Part shown: one piece after another, positions 8,544 to 19,266 of the stretch
Layout of the letters: each line of letters opens with the position of its first letter
How positions within the stretch are numbered: the stretch's first letter is position 1
DNA from: Microvirga sp. 3-52
Lineage (GTDB): Bacteria; Pseudomonadota; Alphaproteobacteria; Rhizobiales; Beijerinckiaceae
Assembly (NCBI RefSeq): GCF_018383585.1
Contig: NZ_JAHAMK010000005.1
Location: 112,387-176,386 of the forward strand
Direction: 5' to 3'
DNA length: 64,000 nucleotides
The notes under the pieces: model-generated
Databases searched by the model: none
Seen by the model: the letters and a program-made list of their open reading frames with translations, nothing else
What the model was told of the DNA's origin: nothing
Translations under genes and position numbers: made by a program

Positions 8544-9848
8544 TTGCTCGAACTGATCATCGCTCTCGCTCTCGTCGCCCTCAACGGCGTCTTTGCTCTT
8601 TCCGAACTCGCCATCGTCTCCGCCCGCCGGGCCCGCCTCAAGGCCATGGCCGAACAGGGCCGTTCGGGCGCCACCACGGCCCTGGCCCTCATGGAGGATT
8701 CGGGCCGCTTCCTTTCCACGGTCCAGATCGGCATCACCCTCGTGGGCATCCTGGCCGGCGCCTTCTCGGGCGCGGCGCTCGGCGACCGGCTGACCCAGAT
8801 CCTGCTGGCCCAGGGCATGCCCGAGGGCGCGGCCGAGCCTCTCGGCTACGGCATCGTGATCGGCATCATCACCTATCTCTCCATCGTCATCGGCGAGCTG
8901 GTGCCGAAGCAGCTCGCCCTGCGCAATCCGGAGGGCATCGCCTGCACCATGGCGCCCATGATGCTGGTACTCTCGAAGGCCGCAGCCCCTGCCGTCTGGT
9001 TGCTCAACGCCTCCACCAGCCTGATCTTCAGCCTCCTGGGGGCCAAGTCCGACGACTCGTCGACGGTCACGGAAGAGGAGATCAAGATGCTCGTCGGCGA
9101 GGCCGAGAGCGCCGGCGTGATCGAGGAGGAGGAGCGGCGCATGATCTCGGGCGTGCTGCGCCTCGGAGACCGTACGGTGCGCGGACTCATGACCCCTCGC
9201 ACGGATGTGGACTGGATCGATCTCGGCGACGACGAGGCGGAGATCCGGGAATTGCTGATCGAGACCCCGCATTCCCGCCTGCCCGTCAGCGAGGGGACGC
9301 CCGACAACGTGATCGGCGTGGTCCAGTCGCGGGAGCTTCTCGCGGCCATGCTGTCGGGCCAGCCCTTGGACATCCGCGGCCACGTGCAGCAGGCCCCCGT
9401 CATTCCGGATACGCTCTATGCCCTGGATGCGCTTGCCACCCTGCGCGATGCGGAGGTGCCGATGGCGATCGTCCATGACGAGTACGGGCATTTCGAAGGG
9501 GTCGTGACCCCGGCCGACGCCCTGGAAGCCATCGTGGGTGCCTTCCGCTCCGATGGCGAGGCTCCCGAGCCCGACGCCATCCGGCGGGATGACGGCTCAT
9601 GGCTGCTCGCGGGCTCCATGCCGGTCGACGAGATGGCCGAGGTCCTGGGCGTCACGCTGCCCGAGACCCGCAGCTATCACACGGTCGGGGGCCTGGTGAT
9701 CAGCGAGCTCCAGCATCTGCCCAACACGGGCGAGCATGTGGACACCCTCGGCTGGCGCTTCGAGGTGATCGACCTGGACGAGCGGCGGATCGACAAGGTC
9801 CTGGCCGCTCCCCTCAACCAGAGAGCGGGCGCCGCCGCCCTCTACTGA
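8544..9848 (+). CDS. CNNM-type membrane protein with CBS pair and CorC/HlyC domain
   Basis: The 434-residue protein has an N-terminal DUF21/CNNM domain with about four membrane helices (residues 1-150), a cytoplasmic CBS pair (about 200-330, including MTPRTDVDWIDL and VVTPADALEAIVG) and a C-terminal CorC_HlyC domain (350-425). Relatives are linked to magnesium or cobalt efflux; the older hemolysin label is not supported. The only start in the frame before an upstream stop (8517) is the TTG at 8544, which lacks a clear ribosome site, so expression may be weak, or a start may be hidden by a sequence error. Confidence 0.88.
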   Translation: MLELIIALALVALNGVFALSELAIVSARRARLKAMAEQGRSGATTALALMEDSGRFLSTVQIGITLVGILAGAFSGAALGDRLTQILLAQGMPEGAAEPLGYGIVIGIITYLSIVIGELVPKQLALRNPEGIACTMAPMMLVLSKAAAPAVWLLNASTSLIFSLLGAKSDDSSTVTEEEIKMLVGEAESAGVIEEEERRMISGVLRLGDRTVRGLMTPRTDVDWIDLGDDEAEIRELLIETPHSRLPVSEGTPDNVIGVVQSRELLAAMLSGQPLDIRGHVQQAPVIPDTLYALDALATLRDAEVPMAIVHDEYGHFEGVVTPADALEAIVGAFRSDGEAPEPDAIRRDDGSWLLAGSMPVDEMAEVLGVTLPETRSYHTVGGLVISELQHLPNTGEHVDTLGWRFEVIDLDERRIDKVLAAPLNQRAGAAALY

Positions 9849-9850
9849 GC

Positions 9851-10447
9851 TTAGCCGCGCCGGCCCGTCGCACGGCCGCCGAGGCCGACCTCGATCTCGA
9901 AGCTGTTTGCATAGGCGGCGGGAACCACGATGCCCTCTTCAATCACCGACACGGTCGTCCGGGACTGGCCGGCCGGAATCGCAGTCGCCACGCGGCGGGA
10001 CCGGTTGGCGAAGACGGTCGAGCCGTCCTTCACGACGATCTGGATCGGCACGTCGTAGCGCCCAGACGATCCGCCGACGCCCACAAGCGCCTGCGCCTCG
10101 ACGCCGACCTTGACCAGGGTCGAGCCATCCGGCTGGCCGATGCATTCGCGGGCCACCTCGCCCAGGGCCACCTGGCTGCGGACGGCACCGCTCTCTCCGC
10201 CACCGCGGACCTGGATCGCGGCGCCGCCGTCGATGACCTCGATGGTCGGGCAGTAGACATCCCGGATCTCGGCCGACTGGGCCGGCGCCTGGGTCGTACC
10301 TGCGGTGAGCAGCATGTCGCCTAGGCCGAGGCCGCCCTCTCCCGGGGCGCCGCAGCCCGTCAGGGCCGAGAGGCCGAGCACGGCGAGCGTCCATCCGGCC
10401 TTGCGGCCCAATCCATTTCTCATGATCGCCCCCACCTTCTTGTTCAT
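9851..10447 (-). CDS. Probable outer-membrane lipoprotein, unknown function
   Basis: The 198-residue protein has a lipoprotein signal: basic N-terminus, hydrophobic core TLAVLGLSAL and lipobox LTGC, so the mature protein starts at that Cys. The rest is soluble and beta-rich, with VYCPTIEVIDGGAAIQVRGG and a repeated pattern of short strands, conserved in small alphaproteobacterial lipoproteins of unknown role. A second start eight codons in (MRNGLGRKAG) would give a more compact signal. It lies 3 bases after the IalB-like gene and is probably co-transcribed with it. Confidence 0.75.
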   Translation of the reverse strand: MNKKVGAIMRNGLGRKAGWTLAVLGLSALTGCGAPGEGGLGLGDMLLTAGTTQAPAQSAEIRDVYCPTIEVIDGGAAIQVRGGGESGAVRSQVALGEVARECIGQPDGSTLVKVGVEAQALVGVGGSSGRYDVPIQIVVKDGSTVFANRSRRVATAIPAGQSRTTVSVIEEGIVVPAAYANSFEIEVGLGGRATGRRG

Positions 10448-10450
10448 CTC

Positions 10451-10975
10451 TTACGGAAGGGCATCGAACCCGGCCGCAAATCCGTTCAGGGACACGGGAA
10501 TGCCGATCCCTTCCTCAGGCGTCTGGAAGACGATGAAGGTGGCCGCCTGACCCGTCTTCATCTGATTGATCAGGTTGTCCTCCATCACGACCTCGGCCAC
10601 GCAGCCCGTGGCCAGGCAGCGCACAAAGCCGGCCCGGCCGATATCCGTCTGGTCGATCTTGAGGCCCAAGCCTGACGGCAGCAGAATACCAAGAGGCGCG
10701 ACGACGCGCAGGAGGCGGCTTTTGCCGTCGGCGGTTTTCAACACAATAATGACGAGAGTGACGTTGGGGCGGTCCTCGGCGACGACGTTCTGCACGAGAG
10801 CGCATTGCTCGGCCGTGGCGCCCGCTGGCGTCTCGCAGCGCATCTGCCATTCCCCATAGGTGTTCTTCACCATGCCCTGAGCGCCGGCGCCACTGGCCCC
10901 GAACAGGGCCGACAGCCCCAGGATTGCCGCCGCACAATGGCGAGCCCACCGCGATCCGCCCATCGGTTTCTCCAT
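10451..10975 (-). CDS. Invasion-associated locus B (IalB) family periplasmic protein
   Basis: The 174-residue protein has a Sec signal peptide (hydrophobic AAAILGLSALFGASGAGAQ, cut near AGAQ-G). The mature part opens with YGEWQMRCET and carries ALVQNV, LGLKIDQ, RAGFVRCLATGCVAE and a final amphipathic segment, the IalB family pattern with its conserved cysteines. Family members are widespread in non-pathogenic Rhizobiales, so a role in invasion is not implied; they are envelope proteins of undefined function. It is the first of a two-gene unit with the lipoprotein. Confidence 0.85.
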   Translation of the reverse strand: MEKPMGGSRWARHCAAAILGLSALFGASGAGAQGMVKNTYGEWQMRCETPAGATAEQCALVQNVVAEDRPNVTLVIIVLKTADGKSRLLRVVAPLGILLPSGLGLKIDQTDIGRAGFVRCLATGCVAEVVMEDNLINQMKTGQAATFIVFQTPEEGIGIPVSLNGFAAGFDALP

Positions 10976-11161
10976 TCATTAACCCTGCTGAAAGGGTCGC
11001 GGCCGGCCGCCGCTTCGGTCCATCTTTGGCCCGTTGGGACCATGGCAGGGGGCGCGATGTCAAGCGAGAGGACCCGTTTGGAGGGCCGAAATGATTTTTG
11101 GCGGTTATGACGCACAGTTTGGAACGCTTCTACCGTTGCGCTTGAGCGCGTCCTGTGATCT

Positions 11162-11175
11162 TTGACGCAGATCAA
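11162..11175 (+). promoter_or_regulatory. FNR/FixK-type box upstream of the cox cluster
   Basis: TTGAC-GCAG-ATCAA matches the FNR/FixK consensus TTGAY-N4-RTCAA in every fixed position. It lies 101 bases before the chosen coxB start. In Rhizobiales, FixK/FnrN-type regulators act at such sites in oxygen-dependent switching between terminal oxidases; whether it activates or represses here is not known because the promoter core is not located. Confidence 0.65.
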
Positions 11176-11276
11176 AGGTGATGGCGCAAGCCGGGCACCG
11201 CCTTCCGCACGCCCGCGCCTTCCCCGATGCTTTCATGGCCATGCGCCATCACATCTTTAGGAGCTTTGGAACGCCG

Positions 11277-13779
<2,503 letters not shown>

Positions 13780-13912
13780 CGCAAGCGAGCCGGGCGGCCC
13801 TGCGCCGCCCGCTCCTCTCCAGAGGGCTTGCAATGACAAGCCTTCCGGCGAGGAGCCGACAATCCGGAGGCCTTTTTGGCCTCGCCCCGGCATTTCGGAA
13901 GATCAATCAGCT

Positions 13913-14869
13913 ATGAGCACCATGTCGAACAGTCTGACCGATAACCAAGCAGAGCAACTTGCCACGGCAGGCCTCTCGCAGGGTGACGTGTCCGACTTCT
14001 TCGCCCTTCTCAAGCCGCGTGTGATGTTTCTCGTCGTGTTCACGGCGCTCGTCGGCATGGTCGTGAGTCATCCGGACGTTCATCCGGTCGTGGCTTTCGT
14101 ATCGCTGCTGATGATCGCCGTCGGCGGCGGCGCGTCCGGTTGCCTGAACATGTGGTGGGATGCGGATATCGACGCCGTCATGGTCCGCACCCGCAAGCGC
14201 CCGATTCCGGCCGGGAAGATCCAGCCGGGCGAGGCTCTGGCTTTCGGCATGACGCTCGCTGTCGGGTCGGTGATCATCCTGGGACTCGCCAGCAATTGGC
14301 TCGCGGCCGGACTGCTCGCCTTCACGATCTTCTTCTACGTGGTCGTCTATTCCATGTGGCTGAAGCGCTCGACGCCGCAGAACATCGTCATCGGCGGTGC
14401 GGCGGGCGCCCTCCCCCCGGTCGTGGCGCAGGCCGCCGTCACCGGTCATATCGCGTGGGACAGCGTCGTGCTGTTCGCCATCATCTTCATGTGGACCCCG
14501 CCCCACTTCTGGGCCCTGGCCCTGGTGAAGTCGGGCGATTACGAGCGCGCCGGCGTTCCGATGATGCCGAACGTCGCCGGACCCGACTCCACGCGCTTCC
14601 AGATCCTGGCCTACACTGTTCTCCTGGCCCCGCTCGGCCTGGCTCCGGTGGCTCTCGGCTTCGGCGGGCTGGCCTACGCGATCATCGCGCTGATCGGGGG
14701 CCTCGCCATGCTGGCGCTCGCCGTGCAGGTCTACCGCCTTCGCCAGGGCGAGCCCGCCATGCGCGTGGCCCAGCAGCTCTTCGGCTTCTCGATCCTCTAT
14801 CTCTTCCTGCTCTTCGCGACCCTTCTCGCGGAGCATGGCTTCGGCTTCTTCCGGCCGGTTTTCGGGTGA
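13913..14869 (+). CDS. ctaB: Protoheme IX farnesyltransferase (heme O synthase)
   Basis: A UbiA-type membrane prenyltransferase of 318 residues that adds the farnesyl tail to heme b to give heme o, the precursor of heme a for coxA. The prenyl-diphosphate/Mg site is [19 protein letters not shown], and a second aspartate region appears later as [15 protein letters not shown]. About nine membrane helices are predicted. It follows coxA after 133 bases containing small inverted repeats, and ends 4 bases before coxF. Confidence 0.96.
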   Translation: MSTMSNSLTDNQAEQLATAGLSQGDVSDFFALLKPRVMFLVVFTALVGMVVSHPDVHPVVAFVSLLMIAVGGGASGCLNMWWDADIDAVMVRTRKRPIPAGKIQPGEALAFGMTLAVGSVIILGLASNWLAAGLLAFTIFFYVVVYSMWLKRSTPQNIVIGGAAGALPPVVAQAAVTGHIAWDSVVLFAIIFMWTPPHFWALALVKSGDYERAGVPMMPNVAGPDSTRFQILAYTVLLAPLGLAPVALGFGGLAYAIIALIGGLAMLALAVQVYRLRQGEPAMRVAQQLFGFSILYLFLLFATLLAEHGFGFFRPVFG

Positions 14870-14873
14870 TCGG

Positions 14874-15035
14874 ATGGTCGGCAACAAAGCTCCCCACGGC
14901 CTGACCCCCGCGGAACAGAAGCGCCGTCGCAAGCGTTCGCTTGCTCTGGCGCTCATTCTCGGTGCCCTCGTGCTGATTTTCTACGTGGTCACGATCGCGA
15001 AGCTTGGGCCGGGCGTCATGCAGCGGCCTCTGTGA
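14874..15035 (+). CDS. CoxF-like small membrane protein of the oxidase cluster
   Basis: A 53-residue protein with a basic N-terminus (TPAEQKRRRKRS), one membrane helix (LALALILGALVLIFYVVTIAK) and a short LGPGVMQRPL tail. Small proteins of this look sit between ctaB and ctaG in most Rhizobiales cox clusters and are labelled CoxF. A role in oxidase assembly or stability is likely from position but unproven. Spacing of 4 bases from ctaB and 10 from ctaG suggests translational coupling. Confidence 0.8.
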   Translation: MVGNKAPHGLTPAEQKRRRKRSLALALILGALVLIFYVVTIAKLGPGVMQRPL

Positions 15036-15045
15036 GATTGAACCG

Positions 15046-15636
15046 ATGACGGAAACCTCCAACCTTCAACGCAAGATGCACCGCACGGCCTTCGCCTGCG
15101 TCGGCATCGCCGTGGGAATGGTCGGCCTCGCCTACGCTTCCGTGCCGCTCTACGATCTCTTCTGCAAGGTCACCGGCTTCGGCGGCACCCCGATCATCCG
15201 CGATGCCAATGGCTCGGTGGTCATGGACCGGACGATCGCCGTGCGCTTCGACTCCAATGTCGCGCCCGGCCTGAACTGGCGCTTCGCGCCGGAGAAGCCG
15301 GAGGTCAAGGTCAAGCTCGGCGAAACCACGACGGTCACCTACAAGGTCACCAACATCGGCGACAAGGCGAGCACGGGCATCGCCACCTACAACGTGCAGC
15401 CGGATCTCGTCGGCACCTATTTCTCCAAGCTCGAATGCTTCTGCTTCACGGAGCAGACCCTGCAGGCGGGCGAGACCCTGGAATCAGCGGTCGTGTTCTA
15501 CGTCGATCCCCGCCTCGTGCAGGATGCCGACGTGAAGGACCTGACCTCCCTCACCCTCTCCTACACCTACTTCCCCTCCAAGGGGGGCAAGCCGGTGGCG
15601 GAGGTGACATCATCCACCAAACCCATTGCGCAATAA
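15046..15636 (+). CDS. ctaG: Cytochrome c oxidase assembly protein CtaG/Cox11
   Basis: This 196-residue membrane-anchored copper chaperone delivers copper to the CuB site of subunit I. One N-terminal membrane helix (TAFACVGIAVGMVGLAYASVPLY) precedes a periplasmic immunoglobulin-like domain. The copper-binding CFCF motif is present in LECFCFTEQTL, with an additional cysteine in LYDLFCKVTGFGG. The ATG at 15046 gives the family N-terminus; an upstream in-frame start at 15004 would overlap coxF. Confidence 0.95.
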   Translation: MTETSNLQRKMHRTAFACVGIAVGMVGLAYASVPLYDLFCKVTGFGGTPIIRDANGSVVMDRTIAVRFDSNVAPGLNWRFAPEKPEVKVKLGETTTVTYKVTNIGDKASTGIATYNVQPDLVGTYFSKLECFCFTEQTLQAGETLESAVVFYVDPRLVQDADVKDLTSLTLSYTYFPSKGGKPVAEVTSSTKPIAQ

Positions 15637-15704
15637 GGGACGTGACAAGCTGGGCGGAAACGTCTTAAAGCGAGTTCACTTTCGAGGCACGGAGACGACA
15701 CGAA

Positions 15705-16562
15705 ATGGCCGAGGCCCACGCCAAGAACCACGACTACCACATTCTTGAACCGAGCCCGTGGCCGCTCATCGGCGCGGTCAGCGCCTTCCTGATGGCATCC
15801 GGGTTCGTGACCTGGTGGAAGGACATCGCCATCGCCGGGATGCATCTCGGTCCCTTCATCTTCGGCGCAGGCATCATCGGCGTGCTCTACACCATGCTCA
15901 GCTGGTGGACCGACGTGGTGCGCGAGGCCAACAGCGGCTACCACACCCGCGTGGTCCAGCTTCACCACCGCTACGGCATGATCATGTTCATCGCCTCCGA
16001 GGTGATGTTCTTCGCCGCCTGGTTCTGGGCCTATTTCGACGCCGCTCTCTATGCCGGCGACCCGCAGCTCTATGCCCGTGTCGAGGCTCTCGGCGGTGTC
16101 TGGCCGCCCAAGGGCATCGAGACCTTCGATCCGTGGCACCTGCCGCTCCTCAACACCCTGATCCTGCTCACCTCCGGCACCACCGTCACCTGGGCGCACC
16201 ACGCGCTGCTGGAGAACGACCGTCAGGGGCTCAAGGCGGGCCTGTGGCTCACGGTGATCCTGGGCATGATCTTCACCTGCGTTCAGGCCTACGAGTACAG
16301 CCACGCCACCTTCGGCTTCGCCGGCAACATCTACGGCGCCACTTTCTTCATGGCGACGGGCTTCCACGGCGCGCACGTGATCATCGGCACGATCTTTCTG
16401 GCCGTCTGCCTGCTGCGCGCCTATCGCGGCGACTTTACGCCCAAGCAGCACCTCGGCTTCGAGTTCGCGGCCTGGTACTGGCATTTCGTCGACGTGGTGT
16501 GGCTCTTTCTCTTCGCCGCCATCTACGTCTGGGGCTTCGGCGGACACGCAGCCGGCCACTAA
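15705..16562 (+). CDS. coxC: Cytochrome c oxidase subunit III
   Basis: The 285-residue third core subunit has seven membrane helices and no redox centre; it stabilises subunit I. Conserved stretches are [29 protein letters not shown] and [13 protein letters not shown], ending in [21 protein letters not shown]. It closes the oxidase cluster proper and is followed by a strong terminator, separating it from the DUF983-SURF1 pair. Confidence 0.97.
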   Translation: MAEAHAKNHDYHILEPSPWPLIGAVSAFLMASGFVTWWKDIAIAGMHLGPFIFGAGIIGVLYTMLSWWTDVVREANSGYHTRVVQLHHRYGMIMFIASEVMFFAAWFWAYFDAALYAGDPQLYARVEALGGVWPPKGIETFDPWHLPLLNTLILLTSGTTVTWAHHALLENDRQGLKAGLWLTVILGMIFTCVQAYEYSHATFGFAGNIYGATFFMATGFHGAHVIIGTIFLAVCLLRAYRGDFTPKQHLGFEFAAWYWHFVDVVWLFLFAAIYVWGFGGHAAGH

Positions 16563-16586
16563 GCCGCTCGGTAAGACAAACTCAGC

Positions 16587-16619
16587 AAGGGCGGCTCTCG
16601 AAGCCGCCCTTCGCTTTTT
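16587..16619 (+). terminator. Intrinsic terminator after coxC
   Basis: AAGGGCGGCT (16587-16596) pairs with AGCCGCCCTT (16602-16611) around a 5-base loop and is followed by CGCTTTTT. It lies 24 bases after the coxC stop. Confidence 0.9.
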
Positions 16620-16665
16620 GGCCCTCCCTTCCCATGTGAGAGGGGCTTCTTCGCGGAGAATCATC

Positions 16666-17037
16666 GTGGCTCAAGTCCAGAACACGTCTTCCCCTCTTCT
16701 CGCCGGCCTGAGATGCCGATGCCCCCGATGCGGCAAGGGACGTCTGTTCAACGGCTTTCTCACGCTCGCTCCGAGTTGCGAGGTCTGCGGGCTTGATTTC
16801 TCCTTCGCCGACCCGGCCGATGGTCCGGCCTTCTTCGTGATGATTATCATGGGCATTCCGGCAGCGGCCTTCGGCGTGTGGGTCGAACTCACCTTCGAGC
16901 CTCCTCTTTGGGTGCATCTGGTCACGACGCTGCCGTTCCTGTTACTGACCTGCATCCCACCGATACGCCCGGCCAAAGGGATGTTGGTGGCGAGCCAATA
17001 TCTCCATAAGGCCGAGGAAGGGCGCTTTCAGAAGTGA
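16666..17037 (+). CDS. DUF983 family zinc-ribbon membrane protein
   Basis: A 123-residue protein: an N-terminal double CxxC zinc ribbon (CPRCGKGRLF and CEVCGLDF) followed by two membrane helices (FFVMIIMGIPAAAFGVWVEL; LVTTLPFLLLTCIPPI). DUF983 genes are common next to cox and surf1 in alphaproteobacteria, which suggests a part in oxidase biogenesis. The GTG at 16666 with GGAGAA in front is preferred over an in-frame start at 16618 inside the terminator region. Its stop overlaps the surf1 start (GTGA). Confidence 0.85.
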   Translation: MAQVQNTSSPLLAGLRCRCPRCGKGRLFNGFLTLAPSCEVCGLDFSFADPADGPAFFVMIIMGIPAAAFGVWVELTFEPPLWVHLVTTLPFLLLTCIPPIRPAKGMLVASQYLHKAEEGRFQK

Positions 17038-17777
17038 GCACCTCGACCCGCGAAGGCCGTTCGCTGATCCTTCCCGGCTTGGCGACGCTTGTTGCGCTCG
17101 CCATCCTGATCGGCCTCGGCACCTGGCAGCTCCAGCGCAAGGCCTGGAAGGAAGACCTGATCGCGCAGATCGGGGCCCGGGCCTATGGCGAGCCCGGGGC
17201 CATCTTGCCGGAACCGGAATGGGCCTCCTGGCGCGCCGACCAGGACGAGTTCCGCAAGGTACGGGTGACGGGCTCCTTCCTGCATTCCTTCGAGGCCCCG
17301 GTTTACGGCCTCGCCCCCGGCGAGCGCCAAGGTGCGCCCCTCCAGGGCTATTACCTGATCACGCCCCTCAAGCTCGCCAGCGGCGCCGTCGTGATGGTCA
17401 ACCGGGGTTTCGTGCCCACGGATCTGCGCGACCCGGCCCGCCGCCCGGAGAGCCAGCCTCAGGGCGAGGTGACGATCGCCGGCCTCGTGCGTGCGCCCGA
17501 GGTCCGCAATTCCTTCACGCCCAACGATGATCCCGCCCGGAACCAGTGGTTCGCCCGCGACCCTCAGGCGATTGCAGCGGCCCACGGTCTCGAGCGTGTC
17601 GCGCCCTTCCTGATCGACGCGGATGCCAGCCCCAACCCGGGCGGGTGGCCGCGGGGCGGCCAGACCCCGCTCACCCTGCCGAACAACCATCTGCAATACG
17701 CGGTCACCTGGTTCGGCATCGCGCTGACCCTGATCGGCGTCTTTGCCGCCTTCGCCTGGAAGCGCATCAAGGGTTGA
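17034..17777 (+). CDS. SURF1 family cytochrome oxidase biogenesis protein
   Basis: The 247-residue protein has two membrane helices at the ends (LATLVALAILIGLGTWQLQR and YAVTWFGIALTLIGVFAAFAW) and a large periplasmic loop. The motifs GTWQLQRKAWK, NRGFVP and NNHLQYAVTWFG are the SURF1 signature; the protein helps insert heme a into subunit I. The GTG start overlaps the DUF983 stop by four bases, so translation is coupled. Gene position after the cox cluster fits the role. Confidence 0.93.
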   Translation: MSTSTREGRSLILPGLATLVALAILIGLGTWQLQRKAWKEDLIAQIGARAYGEPGAILPEPEWASWRADQDEFRKVRVTGSFLHSFEAPVYGLAPGERQGAPLQGYYLITPLKLASGAVVMVNRGFVPTDLRDPARRPESQPQGEVTIAGLVRAPEVRNSFTPNDDPARNQWFARDPQAIAAAHGLERVAPFLIDADASPNPGGWPRGGQTPLTLPNNHLQYAVTWFGIALTLIGVFAAFAWKRIKG

Positions 17778-17850
17778 TGCCGCACCAGAAGCGGCTTGCC
17801 GCAGCCGGCCCGGGACCATAATGTCCGGCCGAATTTCCAGGAGATCCACC

Positions 17851-19266
17851 GTGCTCCATGTCTCGACCCGGGGGGAAGCCCCGGCACTCGGTTTCGCCGA
17901 TGCCCTGCTGACCGGCCTTGCCCGGGACGGCGGCCTCTACCTGCCGGAAAGCTGGCCGGCCCTGGCCCAGGAGACGATCCGGGGCTTTGCCGGCAGGCCC
18001 TACGCGGACGTCGCGAAGGCCGTGCTGGGCCCGCTGGTCGACGGCGACATCCCGGAGGACACGCTCGGACGCATGATCGACGAGTCCTATGCCTCGTTCC
18101 GGCACGCGGCCGTCTGCCCGCTGACCCAGATCGGCGACAATCTCTTCGTGCTCGAGCTGTTCCACGGCCCCACGCTCGCCTTCAAGGACGTGGCGATGCA
18201 GCTTCTGGGCCGCCTCATGGATCACGTGCTCAAGGCCCGCGGAGCGCGGGCCACCATCGTCGGCGCGACCTCGGGCGATACCGGCAGCGCCGCGGTCGAG
18301 GCCTTCAAGGGCCTGGATCAGGTCGATATCTTCATCCTCTACCCCCATGGCCGCGTCTCGGACGTGCAGCGCCGGCAGATGACCACATTGGCCTCGCCCA
18401 ACGTCCACGCGCTCGCCGTCGAGGGCACCTTCGACGATTGCCAGAATATGGTGAAGGGCATGTTCAACCATGCCCGCTTCCGCGATGAGCTGCAGCTCTC
18501 CGGCGTGAACTCCATCAACTGGGCCCGCGTCGCCGCGCAGGCGGTCTATTACTTCACCGCCGCCGTCGCGCTCGGCTCCCCTCGCCGGCCGGTCTCCTTC
18601 TCGGTGCCCACCGGCAATTTCGGCGACATCCTCGCCGGCTGGGTCGCCAAGCGTATGGGCCTCCCCATCGAGCGGCTGATGATCGGCACCAATGCCAACG
18701 ACATCCTGACCCGCACGCTGGGCTCCGGCTCCTATGAGATCAAGGGCGTGCAGCCCACGACCTCGCCGTCCATGGACATCCAGATCTCGTCCAATTTCGA
18801 GCGCCTGCTGTTCGAGGCCTATGGCCGCGACGGCGAGGCGATCAGGCGCCTGATGGCAAGCCTCAATCAGTCGCGCGCCTTCATGATCGACGCACAGCCG
18901 CTGTCGCTCATCCGCGAGGAGTTCACGGCCCGGGCCGTGAACGAGGACAACGTCCTTGCGGAGATGGCGGAGACGTACCGCACGACCGGCTATGTGCTCG
19001 ATCCGCACAGCGCCGTCGGCACCCGCGCCGGCCGCGCCCTGTTCAAGGAGAATCCCGAAACTCCCGTGGTGGCACTTTCCACCGCCCATCCGGCCAAGTT
19101 CCCCGATGCGGTCGAGCGTGCGACCGGCGTTCGCCCCGCACTTCCGCCGCACATGGCTGATCTGATGGAGCGCAAGGAGAGCTTCACGGTTCTTCCCAAC
19201 GACCAGGCTGCGGTCGAGCGCTTCATCCGCGAGCGCGCGCGGGCGGTCAAAGGCGCAGCCGCATGA
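17851..19266 (+). CDS. thrC: Threonine synthase
   Basis: This 471-residue PLP enzyme converts O-phosphohomoserine to threonine. The PLP lysine is in HGPTLAFKDVAMQLLG; the phosphate-binding and family blocks GATSGDTGSAAVEAFKG, FSVPTGNFGDILAGWVAKRMGLP and DPHSAVGTRAG are intact. The GTG at 17851 has AGGAG seven bases upstream and the typical N-terminus MLHVSTRG, so longer in-frame versions from 17743 or 17821 are rejected. The substrate is supplied by homoserine kinase, coded at 26-27 kb. Its stop overlaps the next start (ATGA). Confidence 0.96.
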   Translation: MLHVSTRGEAPALGFADALLTGLARDGGLYLPESWPALAQETIRGFAGRPYADVAKAVLGPLVDGDIPEDTLGRMIDESYASFRHAAVCPLTQIGDNLFVLELFHGPTLAFKDVAMQLLGRLMDHVLKARGARATIVGATSGDTGSAAVEAFKGLDQVDIFILYPHGRVSDVQRRQMTTLASPNVHALAVEGTFDDCQNMVKGMFNHARFRDELQLSGVNSINWARVAAQAVYYFTAAVALGSPRRPVSFSVPTGNFGDILAGWVAKRMGLPIERLMIGTNANDILTRTLGSGSYEIKGVQPTTSPSMDIQISSNFERLLFEAYGRDGEAIRRLMASLNQSRAFMIDAQPLSLIREEFTARAVNEDNVLAEMAETYRTTGYVLDPHSAVGTRAGRALFKENPETPVVALSTAHPAKFPDAVERATGVRPALPPHMADLMERKESFTVLPNDQAAVERFIRERARAVKGAAA

